From Streptomyces tsukubensis (GTDB lineage: Bacteria > Actinomycetota > Actinomycetes > Streptomycetales > Streptomycetaceae), in NCBI RefSeq assembly GCF_009296025.1, contig NZ_CP045178.1:3596001-3660000 (forward strand): a stretch of 64,000 nt of DNA. Reading direction: 5' to 3'. The notes below the pieces were generated by a model. The model searched no databases, had not been told where the DNA came from, and worked only from the letters and a program-made list of their open reading frames with translations. A program made the position numbers and the translations under genes. Below, piece after piece: positions 19,536-28,349 of this stretch; position 1 is the first letter of the stretch, and every line of letters starts with the position of its first letter.

Positions 19536-20290
19536 AGCTGCGACGCCCCTCCGTCGACAGCGAACTCCGTTCCCGTCGAGAAGGTCGCACCGAAAGCCAA
19601 GTACGCCACCGCCGCGGCCACTTCCTCGGGAGTCCCCAGCCGCTGCATCGGGATGGTGCTCCGGTAGGTGTCCTTCATCGTCTCGGCGACGTCGGCGGGG
19701 ACGGAGCGGTCCAGGACGCCCGTGTCGGTCGGGCCGGGGCTCACGGCATTGACGCGCACCTTGCGCGGCAGCAGCTCGCGGGCCAGGGTGCGCGTCATCG
19801 ACCGCAGGGCTGCCTTGCTCGCCGAGTAGACACTGAGCGCGTCGAGGCCCAGGACGTTCACCACCGACGTGGTGAGGACCACGCCGCTTCCCTCGCGCAA
19901 CAGCGGCGCCAACGCCTGGACCGTGAAGTACGGGCCCTTGGTGTTGATGCTGAACAGCGCGTCGTACATCTCCTCCGTCGTCGAGTCGAACGGCGCGGAA
20001 GCGGTGACCCCGGCGTTGACGAACAGCGCGTCCACCGCGCCGAACCGCTCCTGAACCGTGTCGGCCAGCGCCTTGATGTCCTTCAGGGACGCGGCGTCGC
20101 TGCGGATGCCGACCGCCTTGTCCCCCAGCTGCTCCAGCGCGGCATCCAGGGTGGATCGGGTGCGGCCGGTGATCAGTACGTGCGCCCCACCGTCCGCGAA
20201 CAGTCGGGCGGCAGCCAGGCCGATACCGCTGCTTCCGCCAGTGATCACGATCTTCTTGCCGTCATAAGTGGTCATGTCATAAGTGGTCAT
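19532..20290 (-). CDS. SDR-family oxidoreductase
   Basis: 252 aa classical short-chain dehydrogenase: cofactor loop T-G-G-S-S-G-I-G (17-24), N-A-G (92-94), catalytic Ser142, Tyr155 and Lys159 (Y-S-A-S-K). NAD(P)-dependent oxidation or reduction of an unknown alcohol/carbonyl. Start: a 15-bp duplication gives M-T-T-Y-D twice (ATG at 20290 and 20275); GAGG just before 20290 favours the longer form. It diverges from a LysR regulator, with a 21-bp palindrome between, so LysR control is likely. The IS982 scar follows it. Confidence 0.92.
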   Translation of the reverse strand: MTTYDMTTYDGKKIVITGGSSGIGLAAARLFADGGAHVLITGRTRSTLDAALEQLGDKAVGIRSDAASLKDIKALADTVQERFGAVDALFVNAGVTASAPFDSTTEEMYDALFSINTKGPYFTVQALAPLLREGSGVVLTTSVVNVLGLDALSVYSASKAALRSMTRTLARELLPRKVRVNAVSPGPTDTGVLDRSVPADVAETMKDTYRSTIPMQRLGTPEEVAAAVAYLAFGATFSTGTEFAVDGGASQL

Positions 20291-20345
20291 GCCCTCAAGC
20301 CAAATAGCCACCAGCACACCTTGTCCAAGACCTGTTCCGTATGCC

Positions 20346-20366
20346 GTCATGCGCGTGGCGCATGAC
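20346..20366. promoter_or_regulatory. Perfect 21-bp palindrome, LysR operator candidate
   Basis: Arms GTCATGCGC and GCGCATGAC with GTG between them, 23 bp upstream of the LysR start and about 55 bp from the SDR start. It is the clearest regulatory palindrome in this divergent region. Confidence 0.8.
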
Positions 20367-20389
20367 AGCGCGCCACGTACGCTGGACGG

Positions 20390-21292
20390 ATGGACGTCGA
20401 TCTGCGGCTCGTGCGCTACTTCACCGTCGTGGCGGAGTACGGCAACTTCGGCCGGGCCGCCATCAGGCTGCACCTGGCGCAGCCTTCCCTGAGCCGCCAG
20501 ATCCAGCGATTGGAGGCTCAGCTCGGTGCCCGGCTCTTCGACCGCTCGCCGCAGGGCAGCAGCCTCACCGACGCCGGTCGGGCATTCCTTCCCCGGGCCC
20601 GGACGCTGCTCCTGGAGGCCGAGCAAGCCGCTCGAACGGTCAGGGCTGCCGTGCGGCCTCGTACCGTCACCGTCGGCTGCGCCGAAGGACTGGTCATCAC
20701 CGCCTGTATGCAGGAACTGCGCCGCCGGCACCCTGAAGGGCAGGTCCGCACCCGGCACCTCGACTGGCGGGACACGCGCGCTCTCGCCGAGGGGCGGGTC
20801 GACGCCCTCATCGCATACAAACCCCTGCCCTTCGCCACGGACGGCTTCCGGGTGACCAAGCTCCATGAGGAACCGCGGACGCTCGTCACATCGGCGAGTC
20901 ATCCTCTGGCGAACGAGGAAGCAGTCAGCCTGCGGGCGTTGTCGGACGAGGAACTGGTGGCCTGCGTCAGCACTCCGGTTGTCTGGAGCACGCCCAAGCC
21001 GGTCGGCGACCGCCCAGCACCACCTCCTCCCGCGATCGACGACAGCTACGAGGACAAACTGGAGCTCGTCGCCACCGGCCACTGTGTCGCGCTCTTCCCT
21101 GCCAGCGATCGACGCGCCGCTGCGCGCGAGGACATCGCCCTGGTACCCGTCATCGACACCGACCCCTGCGAGGTCGTGCTCGTCACGCGCGCCGACGACC
21201 CGAACCCACTACTCGGATCGCTGGAAGACGTCGCACGTACATTGCTCGGCGCAGCCTCCAGGCGGGAGAACAGCCCGCTGCCGGTCAGCTGA
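20390..21292 (+). CDS. LysR-family transcriptional regulator
   Basis: 300 aa. The N-terminal winged helix-turn-helix has V-D-L-R-L-V-R-Y-F-T-V-V-A-E-Y-G-N-F and H-L-A-Q-P-S-L-S-R-Q-I-Q-R-L-E. The effector domain starts around residue 90. ATG 20390 is six bases downstream of TACGCT, so the transcript may be leaderless. The divergent SDR and the palindrome at 20346 suggest classic LysR control of one adjacent enzyme plus autoregulation. Confidence 0.93.
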   Translation: MDVDLRLVRYFTVVAEYGNFGRAAIRLHLAQPSLSRQIQRLEAQLGARLFDRSPQGSSLTDAGRAFLPRARTLLLEAEQAARTVRAAVRPRTVTVGCAEGLVITACMQELRRRHPEGQVRTRHLDWRDTRALAEGRVDALIAYKPLPFATDGFRVTKLHEEPRTLVTSASHPLANEEAVSLRALSDEELVACVSTPVVWSTPKPVGDRPAPPPPAIDDSYEDKLELVATGHCVALFPASDRRAAAREDIALVPVIDTDPCEVVLVTRADDPNPLLGSLEDVARTLLGAASRRENSPLPVS

Positions 21293-21531
21293 CCCCTCGC
21301 GGCGGTGTGTCTTCCATGATCTTGCGTGGTCGATCATCAAAAGGGGCCGCGAACAAACGCGCCTGGATCGTCGGTGTGGCCTCGGCGTCCGGTAACTGTG
21401 GCGGGGGCGGGTCCGGTGGGTCCGGCGGGGGCGTCTCCACCGTGACGAGTGCAGGCGGTGGGCCGAGGTGGGACCGCCGAGAAGTTCGTCTTGCCGGGCG
21501 GCTGTGCTCAGCTACGTGCTCGGCGCGCCGC

Positions 21532-22227
21532 TCACCCGGCGGGCCGGCCGGAGCGCACGCCGTCCGCGCCGGGTCCGAAACCGTGGGCATGGGCCCAGGC
21601 GACGGCCTCCGCGCGGGTGCGGACCTGGAGCTTGGCGAACAGGTGGTTGATGTGGGTCTTGACGGTGGCCTCCCCCACCAGCAGGCGCCGGCCGATCGCG
21701 CCGTTCGACAACCCTCGGGCGAGCAGCCGCAGTACGTCGGACTCGCGCGGCGTCAGCAGGTCCTGCGACGGTTCGGCCCGCCGCCGTTCGTTCGTACGGT
21801 CGGCGCCGCGCATGGCGGCGGCCAGCAGCCGTTCCTGGACGATCGGGTCCAAGGTGGTGTGCCGGACGAGCGCGGCCTCGATCGCGCGGACGATCTCGGT
21901 CTTGCCGGCGTCCTTGGTCAGGTAGGCGCGGGCGCCGGCCTGTAGGGCGTCGAGAATCAGCTGATCGTCCGCCATGGTCGTCAGCACCACGACGGCCACG
22001 TCCGGGTGCGCCGTCACGATCCGGCGGGTCGCCTCCACGCCGCCCATCCCCGGCATGCTCAGGTCCATCAGCACCGCGTCCGGGTGTGTTTCGGCGACCT
22101 GGGCGACGGCCTCCTCGCCGTTCGCGCCCCCGGCGACGACGTCGATGCCGGGCATCATGTCCAGCAGGGTCATCAGGCCTTCGCGGACCACCTGCTGGTC
22201 ATCGACGACCACGACCCGCGTACTCAT
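21532..22227 (-). CDS. NarL/FixJ-family response regulator
   Basis: 231 aa. Receiver domain with D9/D10 acidic pocket and phospho-acceptor Asp55 (V-L-M-D-L-S-M-P-G). C-terminal LuxR-type helix-turn-helix with L-T-P-R-E-S-D-V-L-R-L-L-A-R-G and E-A-T-V-K-T-H-I-N-H-L-F. The start at 22227 overlaps the kinase stop (ATGA) with GGAGG seven bases upstream, so it is co-translated with the kinase. Target genes are unknown; the divergent membrane gene at 23651 is the first candidate. Confidence 0.95.
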   Translation of the reverse strand: MSTRVVVVDDQQVVREGLMTLLDMMPGIDVVAGGANGEEAVAQVAETHPDAVLMDLSMPGMGGVEATRRIVTAHPDVAVVVLTTMADDQLILDALQAGARAYLTKDAGKTEIVRAIEAALVRHTTLDPIVQERLLAAAMRGADRTNERRRAEPSQDLLTPRESDVLRLLARGLSNGAIGRRLLVGEATVKTHINHLFAKLQVRTRAEAVAWAHAHGFGPGADGVRSGRPAG

Positions 22228-23456
22228 GCGGGCACCTCCGCCTGCACGCGCCACCCCTCCAGGGTGGGGCCGACCGTCAGGTCGCCGCCGACCAGCAGCA
22301 GCCGCTCACGCATGCCGGCCAGGCCGTAGCCGCCGTCCATCCCCGCCACTCGGGGCCGTGGACCGGCCTCGCCGACACCGGAGCCGGCGGGCCCGGACAG
22401 CACGGTCAGCCTCACCTGGTCCTCTTCGTAGTACAAAGTGGCCGTCAACTCCTGTCCGCGGGCGTGCTTGGCGGCGTTCACCAGGGACTCCTGGGCGACT
22501 CTCAGCAAAGCTAGCCCGACGTCCGGTTCGAGCGCGCGCGGGGTGCCGACCGGTGTGAAGGTCGCGGGCGCGCCGGAGGCGGTGCGGTGGTCGTGGACCA
22601 GCGCGGTGAGCGCCTCCGGCAGGGGCGGGGTGTCCGCACGCAGGACCGCGATCGCGCGGCGGGTCTCGGTCAGCCCGTCGACGGCGATCCTGCGGGCGTT
22701 CTGGACCCGCTCCACCGCCTCTTCGGTGCGCGGCGGATCCGCGGTGAGCAGCGAGTCGGTCACGTCCAACTGCACCGCCAGGGCACCCAGCGACTGCGCC
22801 AGGACGTCGTGGATCTCCCGGGCGACCCGGGTCCGCTCGGCCAGCGCGGCGGCCCGCTGCTCCTCCTGGTGCACCCGCCGGGTCTGCACCAGCAGTTCCT
22901 CCGCCTGCGCGTGCTGAGTCCCGATGCTGCGCCGGGTCGCGCCGGCGAGCTGACAAGCCAGCAGGGCGGCGATCCAGGCGGCGACGCGCGCCCAGGCCTG
23001 TCCGGGCAAGCCGGCCACGATCCCGCCGATCGCCAGCGCCAGGGAGCCGGCCGCCAGCAGGGCCGCGCTGAGCAGCGTGGACGGGATCGCTCCGGACGAC
23101 ACCGCCGCCATGCCGACGATTGCCGTGGCCAGCATGGCCTTGGGTTCGAGGGTGATCAGGAGGTTCCCGCTGATCATTGCGACGCCCAGGATCGGCACTG
23201 CCAACGCCTCGGGCACCGGGGATCCCGCACGGTAGCCGGCCGCGCACCACAGCGCCCAGGCGCCGCTCATCAGGACCACCAGCACCCAGGTGGTGGCGGA
23301 CCAGACAAGCCCGTCCGAGAAGGGCAGGCCGACCAGCACCAGAGCCAACCCGAGCCCTCGGGGCAGCACATGCTGCCAGAGGTCAGCACGCGGCAGGAAC
23401 GGTCGCGGTGGCACGGGGTGCGCCGACGGCGGCTTGCCTTCGGTGGTGACGACCAT
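22224..23456 (-). CDS. Two-component sensor histidine kinase (HisKA_3 type)
   Basis: 410 aa. About five to six N-terminal membrane helices (residues 35-175) with short loops and no large extracellular domain, suggesting sensing within the membrane. HisKA_3 dimerisation domain with phospho-accepting His216 in R-E-I-H-D-V-L-A-Q-S-L-G, then a HATPase_c domain containing G-Y-G-L-A-G-M-R-E-R. It phosphorylates the overlapping NarL-type regulator. Stimulus unknown. Confidence 0.93.
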   Translation of the reverse strand: MVVTTEGKPPSAHPVPPRPFLPRADLWQHVLPRGLGLALVLVGLPFSDGLVWSATTWVLVVLMSGAWALWCAAGYRAGSPVPEALAVPILGVAMISGNLLITLEPKAMLATAIVGMAAVSSGAIPSTLLSAALLAAGSLALAIGGIVAGLPGQAWARVAAWIAALLACQLAGATRRSIGTQHAQAEELLVQTRRVHQEEQRAAALAERTRVAREIHDVLAQSLGALAVQLDVTDSLLTADPPRTEEAVERVQNARRIAVDGLTETRRAIAVLRADTPPLPEALTALVHDHRTASGAPATFTPVGTPRALEPDVGLALLRVAQESLVNAAKHARGQELTATLYYEEDQVRLTVLSGPAGSGVGEAGPRPRVAGMDGGYGLAGMRERLLLVGGDLTVGPTLEGWRVQAEVPA

Positions 23457-23650
23457 GGTTTCAGCTTGTCATGCACCTCTGCCCCGCGGCCGGGTCGGGG
23501 CCCGCCGGCAGGTGGAGAAGGGTGGACGAGGGTGGAGAAGGGCGGAGGTATCCGCGCTCCACCCTCCTCGGCTCCTCGGCCGACGCCCGGCCCGTGGCAC
23601 AGCTCCGACGCTGTGTGGACAAGAACCCCCTTCACCTACCGGCGGAAACC

Positions 23651-24157
23651 ATGTCCACCTTGCAGAGCGCTCTCCTCATCAACGTCGTCGTGCTGCTCAC
23701 CACCCTGCACGCCGACCTCGGCACCAAGGCGGTGAGCCGCGGACGCCTGCTCCGCCCACTGATCGTCGCGGTGATCATCGTCCCCGTGTTCGTCCACACC
23801 TTCTTCGACGACGGGATCGGCCTGGCCATCGAAATCTGCGGCCTCGCGGCCGGCGTGCTGTTCGGGCTGGTCGCCGTCAGCCAGGTCCAGGTCTTCCGGG
23901 AGCCGGAAGGCCAGGTCGTCGCCCGAGCCGGCCGCAGCTACGCGGCGCTGTGGATCTGTCTGATTGTCGCCCGCTCGGTGTTCTCCATCGGCGCCACCTA
24001 CTGGTACAAGTCCGAGCTGGGTCGCTTCTTCCTCCGGCACGGCGCCCCGCCTCAGGACATCGCCTCGATCGTCACCAACGGGCTGGTGTTCATGGCGATC
24101 GCCGCGCTGCTCACCCGCTCGGGAGCGCTGAAAGTGCGCGCCTCCGGGCAGCCCTGA
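23651..24157 (+). CDS. Four-helix integral membrane protein of unknown function
   Basis: 168 aa from ATG 23651. Hydrophobic segments around residues 7-20, 33-60, 88-110 and 135-155; charged residues are concentrated in loops. I do not recognise a family. It diverges from the two-component operon (194-bp gap) and precedes the TMEM175-like gene in the same direction, so it is a plausible regulon member or signal modulator. Function is not predicted. Confidence 0.7.
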   Translation: MSTLQSALLINVVVLLTTLHADLGTKAVSRGRLLRPLIVAVIIVPVFVHTFFDDGIGLAIEICGLAAGVLFGLVAVSQVQVFREPEGQVVARAGRSYAALWICLIVARSVFSIGATYWYKSELGRFFLRHGAPPQDIASIVTNGLVFMAIAALLTRSGALKVRASGQP

Positions 24158-24229
24158 GCCCCGACCGGCCCCGTGGACAGCGGCCGCTTCGTGCTCGAAC
24201 TCGAATCCGTGACCCAACATCCCTTGTAC

Positions 24230-24273
24230 AGCCGGATATCGCGGTCCGCGTAAAGCCGGATATCGCGGTCCGC
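24230..24273. repeat. 20-bp direct repeat upstream of the TMEM175-like gene
   Basis: AGCCGGATATCGCGGTCCGC occurs at 24230-24249 and again at 24254-24273, a 24-bp period. The paired arrangement in a promoter region may be a regulator binding site. Confidence 0.75.
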
Positions 24274-24344
24274 CCTGGTCGTGGAGGTGCCGCAGTCGGC
24301 AGGCCCCGGCCCGACGGACCGGACAGAAGAAAGGTGCAACACGT

Positions 24345-25037
24345 ATGAACGCCAGCGACGCCGTCGACCAAACCGGCGTGGGGGGATACGCCCCGGCCCG
24401 GCCGCCGGTTCCCGCGCCGAGCAGGAGCGAAGGGGGTGCCTCGGGCGAACGGCTGGTGTTGTTCACCGACGCGGTGACCGCGATCTCGATCACTCTGCTG
24501 ATCCTGCCGCTGATCGATCTCGTCCCGGAGGCCGTCTCCGCCCACCGGCGGGCCAGCGAGGTGTTCACCGGTCACCTCGACCAGATCTGGAGCTTCCTGC
24601 TCAGCTTCGCGGTCATCGCGAACATCTGGGGGGAGCACCACAGGACCTTCTCGTCGGTCGCGAGGGTCACCCGCTCTTTGATGGTGTGGAACATGGGATG
24701 GCTGCTGTCCGTCGTCGTGCTCCCCCTGCCGACGGAGATGATCGGCGCCTTCGGCCGTAACCGGTTCGTGGCGGCCTTCTACTACGTGGCTCTCCTGGCG
24801 AGCATGGTGTGCCGGCTGGCGATGCTGAGGATCCTGAAAACCACCCCTGGGCTGCTCGACGAGGTCGAGCAGGAACCGGGCAAGCTCCAGGAGTCCTACA
24901 CCGAGAGCTATCTCAACGTCCTCCTTCTGGTCCTGGCTCTCGTCCTCGCCCTCGTCGTACCCGTGCTGCAGTACTACAGCCTGCTGCTGCTCGTCCTGCC
25001 CAGGCGGGCGTTCCTCCGGGGCCGGCGCGCCCGCTGA
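24345..25037 (+). CDS. TMEM175-family (DUF1211) potassium-channel-like protein
   Basis: 230 aa. After a Pro-rich leader, residues 36-50 read R-L-V-L-F-T-D-A-V-T-A-I-S-I-T, the TMEM175 signature (consensus R-x-x-x-F-x-D-A-V-x-A-I-x-x-T) in the pore-lining first helix. About six membrane helices follow. Bacterial TMEM175 proteins form tetrameric K+ channels. Start ATG 24345 has AAAGG nine to ten bases upstream. It stands downstream of the four-helix protein and of a 20-bp direct repeat; ion selectivity is not testable from sequence. Confidence 0.82.
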   Translation: MNASDAVDQTGVGGYAPARPPVPAPSRSEGGASGERLVLFTDAVTAISITLLILPLIDLVPEAVSAHRRASEVFTGHLDQIWSFLLSFAVIANIWGEHHRTFSSVARVTRSLMVWNMGWLLSVVVLPLPTEMIGAFGRNRFVAAFYYVALLASMVCRLAMLRILKTTPGLLDEVEQEPGKLQESYTESYLNVLLLVLALVLALVVPVLQYYSLLLLVLPRRAFLRGRRAR

Positions 25038-25334
25038 CCCGCCGTCAAGGGGGGCGCTCCGACCGAAGGCCGGCGCTGCGAGTGGACCAGCTTCGCTGCC
25101 GTCATCACCACCCGGTCGGCCACTGTGGGAATCGACGGCGGCCACAACTCCCCGGCCAGGCTCGGACCTTGTCCAGCGGACGACGGCCCGGTCCTGCGGC
25201 CCCTTCCTCCCTCCCGGCGGAAGCCCGGCCCCGTGGCCCCAGTCCGCCGGGTCCGCCGGGCCCGCCGCGCTCAAGTCCGCCGAGCCCACTGGCCCCACCG
25301 GCCCCACCGGGCCCCCGGAGCCCACCGGGTCCGT
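25038..25334. other. Gene-free GC-rich spacer
   Basis: 297 bp between the TMEM175-like gene and the convergent hydrolase. It is mostly CCGCCGGGTCCGCCGGGCCC-type reiterations with no supported gene; a clean terminator hairpin was not identified. Confidence 0.5.
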
Positions 25335-26399
25335 CTAGTTCAAGTCCGCCGAGTCCGCCAAGTTCCGCCGCAGCCAGCGCACCCGCGCCTCCTTGGCGTC
25401 CCTGGACACGGCCGCGTCCGGTGCGAAGCCGTCGAAGCCGTGGAAAGCGCCGGGCCAGACGTGCAGTTCGGCCCGGCCCCCTGCCATCCAGATGCGGCTC
25501 GCGTACGTCACGTCCTCGTCGCGGAACGTCTCGGCCGAGCCGACATCGATGTAGGCGGGCGGCAGTCCTGACAGGTCGGTGGCGCGGGCGGGTGCGGCGT
25601 ACGGCGTGACGTCGGCGCCTCCGCGGCGGTCGCCGAGCAGTGCTGTCCAGCCGGTCACGTTGGCGGCCCGGTCCCACACGCCGAGTCCCGCCAACTGGTA
25701 GCTGGAAGGGGTGTCGTTGCGGTCGTCCAGCATCGGGCACATCAGCAACTGCCCCGAGAGGCGCGGCCCACCCCTGTCCCTGGCCAGCAACGCCACGGCT
25801 GCCGCGATGCCACCGCCCGCGCTACCGCCGACGAGGACGACGTGGCCGGGGTCGATACCGATGTCGGCCGCGTGCTCGACGGTCCACACCAGCCCCGCGT
25901 AGCAGTCCTCGACGGGGGCGGGGTGCGGGTGTTCCGGGGCGAGGCGGTAGTCGACGGAGACGACCGCGACGCCCAGCGGCCCGCACCACTCGTCGAGCGC
26001 CTGCGGCACCCCCGTACGCCGGTCGCCCATGATCATCCCGCCCCCGTGGATGTGGAACAGGACGGGCAACGCGCCCGTGAGCCCAGCAGGACGCCCGATC
26101 GTCAGGGTGATGTCGGGCGCGCCCTCGGGACCCGCCACGGTCCGTTCCTCCACCTCGAAGGCGCCGCCCGCCCGCAGCTCCTCCAGTGTGGGCCGCACAC
26201 CGGGCGCGGCCAGCTCCGCGCGTCTGAGCGGCAGCTCTTCGAGGGTGAAACTCTTGCGCCCTTCCGCACCCATCGCCTCCAACACGGCTGCCAGCTCCGT
26301 GTCGAACGGAGGGGGCGGCCCCGGCCTCGACCGCTGTGCGGCCCCGTCGGATGTTGTGCGGGCGCCCTCGTCGGACGAGGCGGCTGTGGTGGCCGTCAT
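25335..26399 (-). CDS. Alpha/beta hydrolase, hormone-sensitive-lipase family
   Basis: 354 aa. The HSL oxyanion motif H-G-G-G (in H-I-H-G-G-G-M-I-M-G-D) is followed by the nucleophile elbow G-G-S-A-G-G and a C-terminal A-F-H-G-F-D histidine. This is the classic carboxylesterase/lipase set acting on short-chain esters. GAGGAG lies just upstream of ATG 26399. No signal peptide, so it is cytoplasmic. Natural substrate unknown. Confidence 0.92.
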   Translation of the reverse strand: MTATTAASSDEGARTTSDGAAQRSRPGPPPPFDTELAAVLEAMGAEGRKSFTLEELPLRRAELAAPGVRPTLEELRAGGAFEVEERTVAGPEGAPDITLTIGRPAGLTGALPVLFHIHGGGMIMGDRRTGVPQALDEWCGPLGVAVVSVDYRLAPEHPHPAPVEDCYAGLVWTVEHAADIGIDPGHVVLVGGSAGGGIAAAVALLARDRGGPRLSGQLLMCPMLDDRNDTPSSYQLAGLGVWDRAANVTGWTALLGDRRGGADVTPYAAPARATDLSGLPPAYIDVGSAETFRDEDVTYASRIWMAGGRAELHVWPGAFHGFDGFAPDAAVSRDAKEARVRWLRRNLADSADLN

Positions 26400-26622
26400 C
26401 GGAACTCCTCACCTGCGGTACGGCACGGTCGGTCGTACGCTCCACCGGGGGCACAGGAGTCTGTTCCCGTCCCGTTCGGCTCACGGGGTACTGACCCTGT
26501 TCGTACCCCTGTCCCAGCCAGGGATGCCGTAGCCGTACCGGCCGCGTGGACACTGCCGGGGGCACCCGTACGGGCGACGACGGGTGGGAGGGACGCGTGT
26601 CCCTCCCACAGGTCCCTCCCGC

Positions 26623-27606
26623 CTACCAGCGGCCGTGCACCTGCCCGCGAATCCTGCGGTCGTACAGCTCACCGATGGCCGTCAGGGTCTCCTCCGACAG
26701 GGGGGCCGCTGCGCCCGCCGCCGCGTTGGCGCGTGCCTGCTCGGGGGAGCGTGCGCCGGGGATCACCGTGGTGACACCGGGCTGCTGGGTGATCCAGCGC
26801 AGCGCCGTCTGCGCGGGTGTGAGGCCCTCAGGGGCGAGCGCCGCGAATTCCTGGGCCGCCTCCACTCCGGTCGCGAAGTCGACCCCCGCGAAGGTCTCGC
26901 CCTGGTCGAACGCCTCGCCGTGCCGGTTGAACGTACGGTGATCGTTGGCGGCGAAGGTCGTGTCCTTCGTGTACTTGCCGCTCAGCAGCCCCGAGGCCAG
27001 CGGGACCCGCGCGATGATGCCGACACCCGCAGCGGCGGCCGTGGGCACCACCCGCTCCAGGGGCTTCGTCCGGAACGGGTTGAGGATGATCTGCACGCTG
27101 GCGAGCCCTGGCCGGGTGAGGGCGGTCAGCGCCTCCTCGCAGGTCTCGACGCTCACGCCGTATCCCGCGATCCGCTCCTCCGCGACGAGCGTGTCCAGAG
27201 CGTCGTACAGCTCGTCGGAGCCGTAGACCGCCGTCGGCGGGCAGTGGAGCTGGACCAGGTCGAGCCGGTCGACGCCGAGGTTGCGGCGGGAGCGGTCGTT
27301 CCAGATGCGGAAGTTGTCCAGGACGTAGTTCTCGGGGATCTGGTCGAGCCGCCTGCCCATCTTGGTGGCGACCATGATCCGCGCGTCGGGCCTGCCACGC
27401 AGATAGGTGGCGATGATCTGTTCGCTGCGCCCGTCGCCGTACACATCGGCCGTGTCGAAGAAGGTCACGCCCGCCTCGGCGGCGGCGTCGAGCACCGCGA
27501 GGGCGTCCCTCTCCTCGACGTCCCCCCAGTCGGCCCCCAACTGCCAGGTGCCGAGCCCGACGGTCGACGCCTGCCTGCCCAGCCTGCTGAATTCACGCTC
27601 GTCCAT
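26623..27606 (-). CDS. Aldo/keto reductase
   Basis: 327 aa TIM-barrel NADPH oxidoreductase. The catalytic tetrad is visible as F-F-D-T-A-D-V-Y (Asp, Tyr), V-A-T-K-M-G (Lys) and V-Q-L-H-C-P (His). The C-terminal cofactor segment includes V-T-T-V-I-P-G-A-R-S-P-E-Q. It opens L-G-R-Q-A-S-T-V-G-L-G-T-W-Q-L. There is no ribosome site before ATG 27606. Physiological carbonyl substrate unknown. Confidence 0.93.
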   Translation of the reverse strand: MDEREFSRLGRQASTVGLGTWQLGADWGDVEERDALAVLDAAAEAGVTFFDTADVYGDGRSEQIIATYLRGRPDARIMVATKMGRRLDQIPENYVLDNFRIWNDRSRRNLGVDRLDLVQLHCPPTAVYGSDELYDALDTLVAEERIAGYGVSVETCEEALTALTRPGLASVQIILNPFRTKPLERVVPTAAAAGVGIIARVPLASGLLSGKYTKDTTFAANDHRTFNRHGEAFDQGETFAGVDFATGVEAAQEFAALAPEGLTPAQTALRWITQQPGVTTVIPGARSPEQARANAAAGAAAPLSEETLTAIGELYDRRIRGQVHGRW

Positions 27607-27687
27607 GGGGCCAGTGTCGCAGCAGGGGTGCAGGGCGGCGCTCAGGCCGCGCGTCGGGCCCGGCCAAGGGCGCGGGCCCGCCCCCGC

Positions 27688-28221
27688 TCACTCCCCCGTG
27701 GCCCCGTCGGCCAGCTCCCGTACGACATCGATGTGACCGACGTGGCGCGCGTACTCCTGGAGTATGTGGAAGAGGATCCAGCTCAGCGCGGGACGTCCGG
27801 CGGGCGGGGTGAACCGGCCGCCTTCGGCTGCCAGGTCGGAGAGTTCGGCGCCGTGCACGATCTCACGGGAGCGCGCGCACTCCGCGAGGAACAGTGCGCG
27901 CACCGACTCCGCCGACTCGTCCTCGCCGACGCGCCAGCGGCCGTTGGCCGGGTCCTCGTCCTGCCAGGCGGTGGCGTGGTCCATGGCCTCGGCGGTGAAC
28001 CCCCACCGCAGCCAGCGACGCTCGACAAGGGCGAGGTGTTTGAGAAGCTCAAGCGGTGTCCAGCCCGACGGGAGATGGCTGGTGCGCAGCTCTTTCTCCG
28101 AGAGACCGTCGAGCTTGTGGAGCAGGGTCGCACGGTAGTGGTCGAGGTAGGCGATGAGCAGTTCTCGCGGGTCCGTGAGCGACTGCGCCGGCTCCACGGG
28201 CGGTACGGCAGGCATGACCAT
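27688..28221 (-). CDS. DinB-family protein
   Basis: 177 aa four-helix DinB-like protein (DUF664 type). It has the metal-ligand histidine pattern: L-K-H-L-A-L-V-E in helix 2 and E-Y-A-R-H-V-G-H-I-D at the end. Such proteins are putative metal-dependent thiol enzymes or damage-inducible factors of unclear role. Start ATG 28221 (M-V-M-P) lies six bases after TACCGT on the minus strand and has no ribosome site, suggesting leaderless transcription. It diverges from the second aldo/keto reductase. Confidence 0.87.
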   Translation of the reverse strand: MVMPAVPPVEPAQSLTDPRELLIAYLDHYRATLLHKLDGLSEKELRTSHLPSGWTPLELLKHLALVERRWLRWGFTAEAMDHATAWQDEDPANGRWRVGEDESAESVRALFLAECARSREIVHGAELSDLAAEGGRFTPPAGRPALSWILFHILQEYARHVGHIDVVRELADGATGE

Positions 28222-28349
28222 GAGGTGACGGTAGCGCGCCCCCGCACGGGGCCGAAGGCGGCAGCACCGGTCGACCTGGCCGCCTCGCCCCAGCTCCCCT
28301 GGTGCGTCCGCTTGCCTAGAGTCCACTTCAAGGCGTTGGCTTGCACTCC

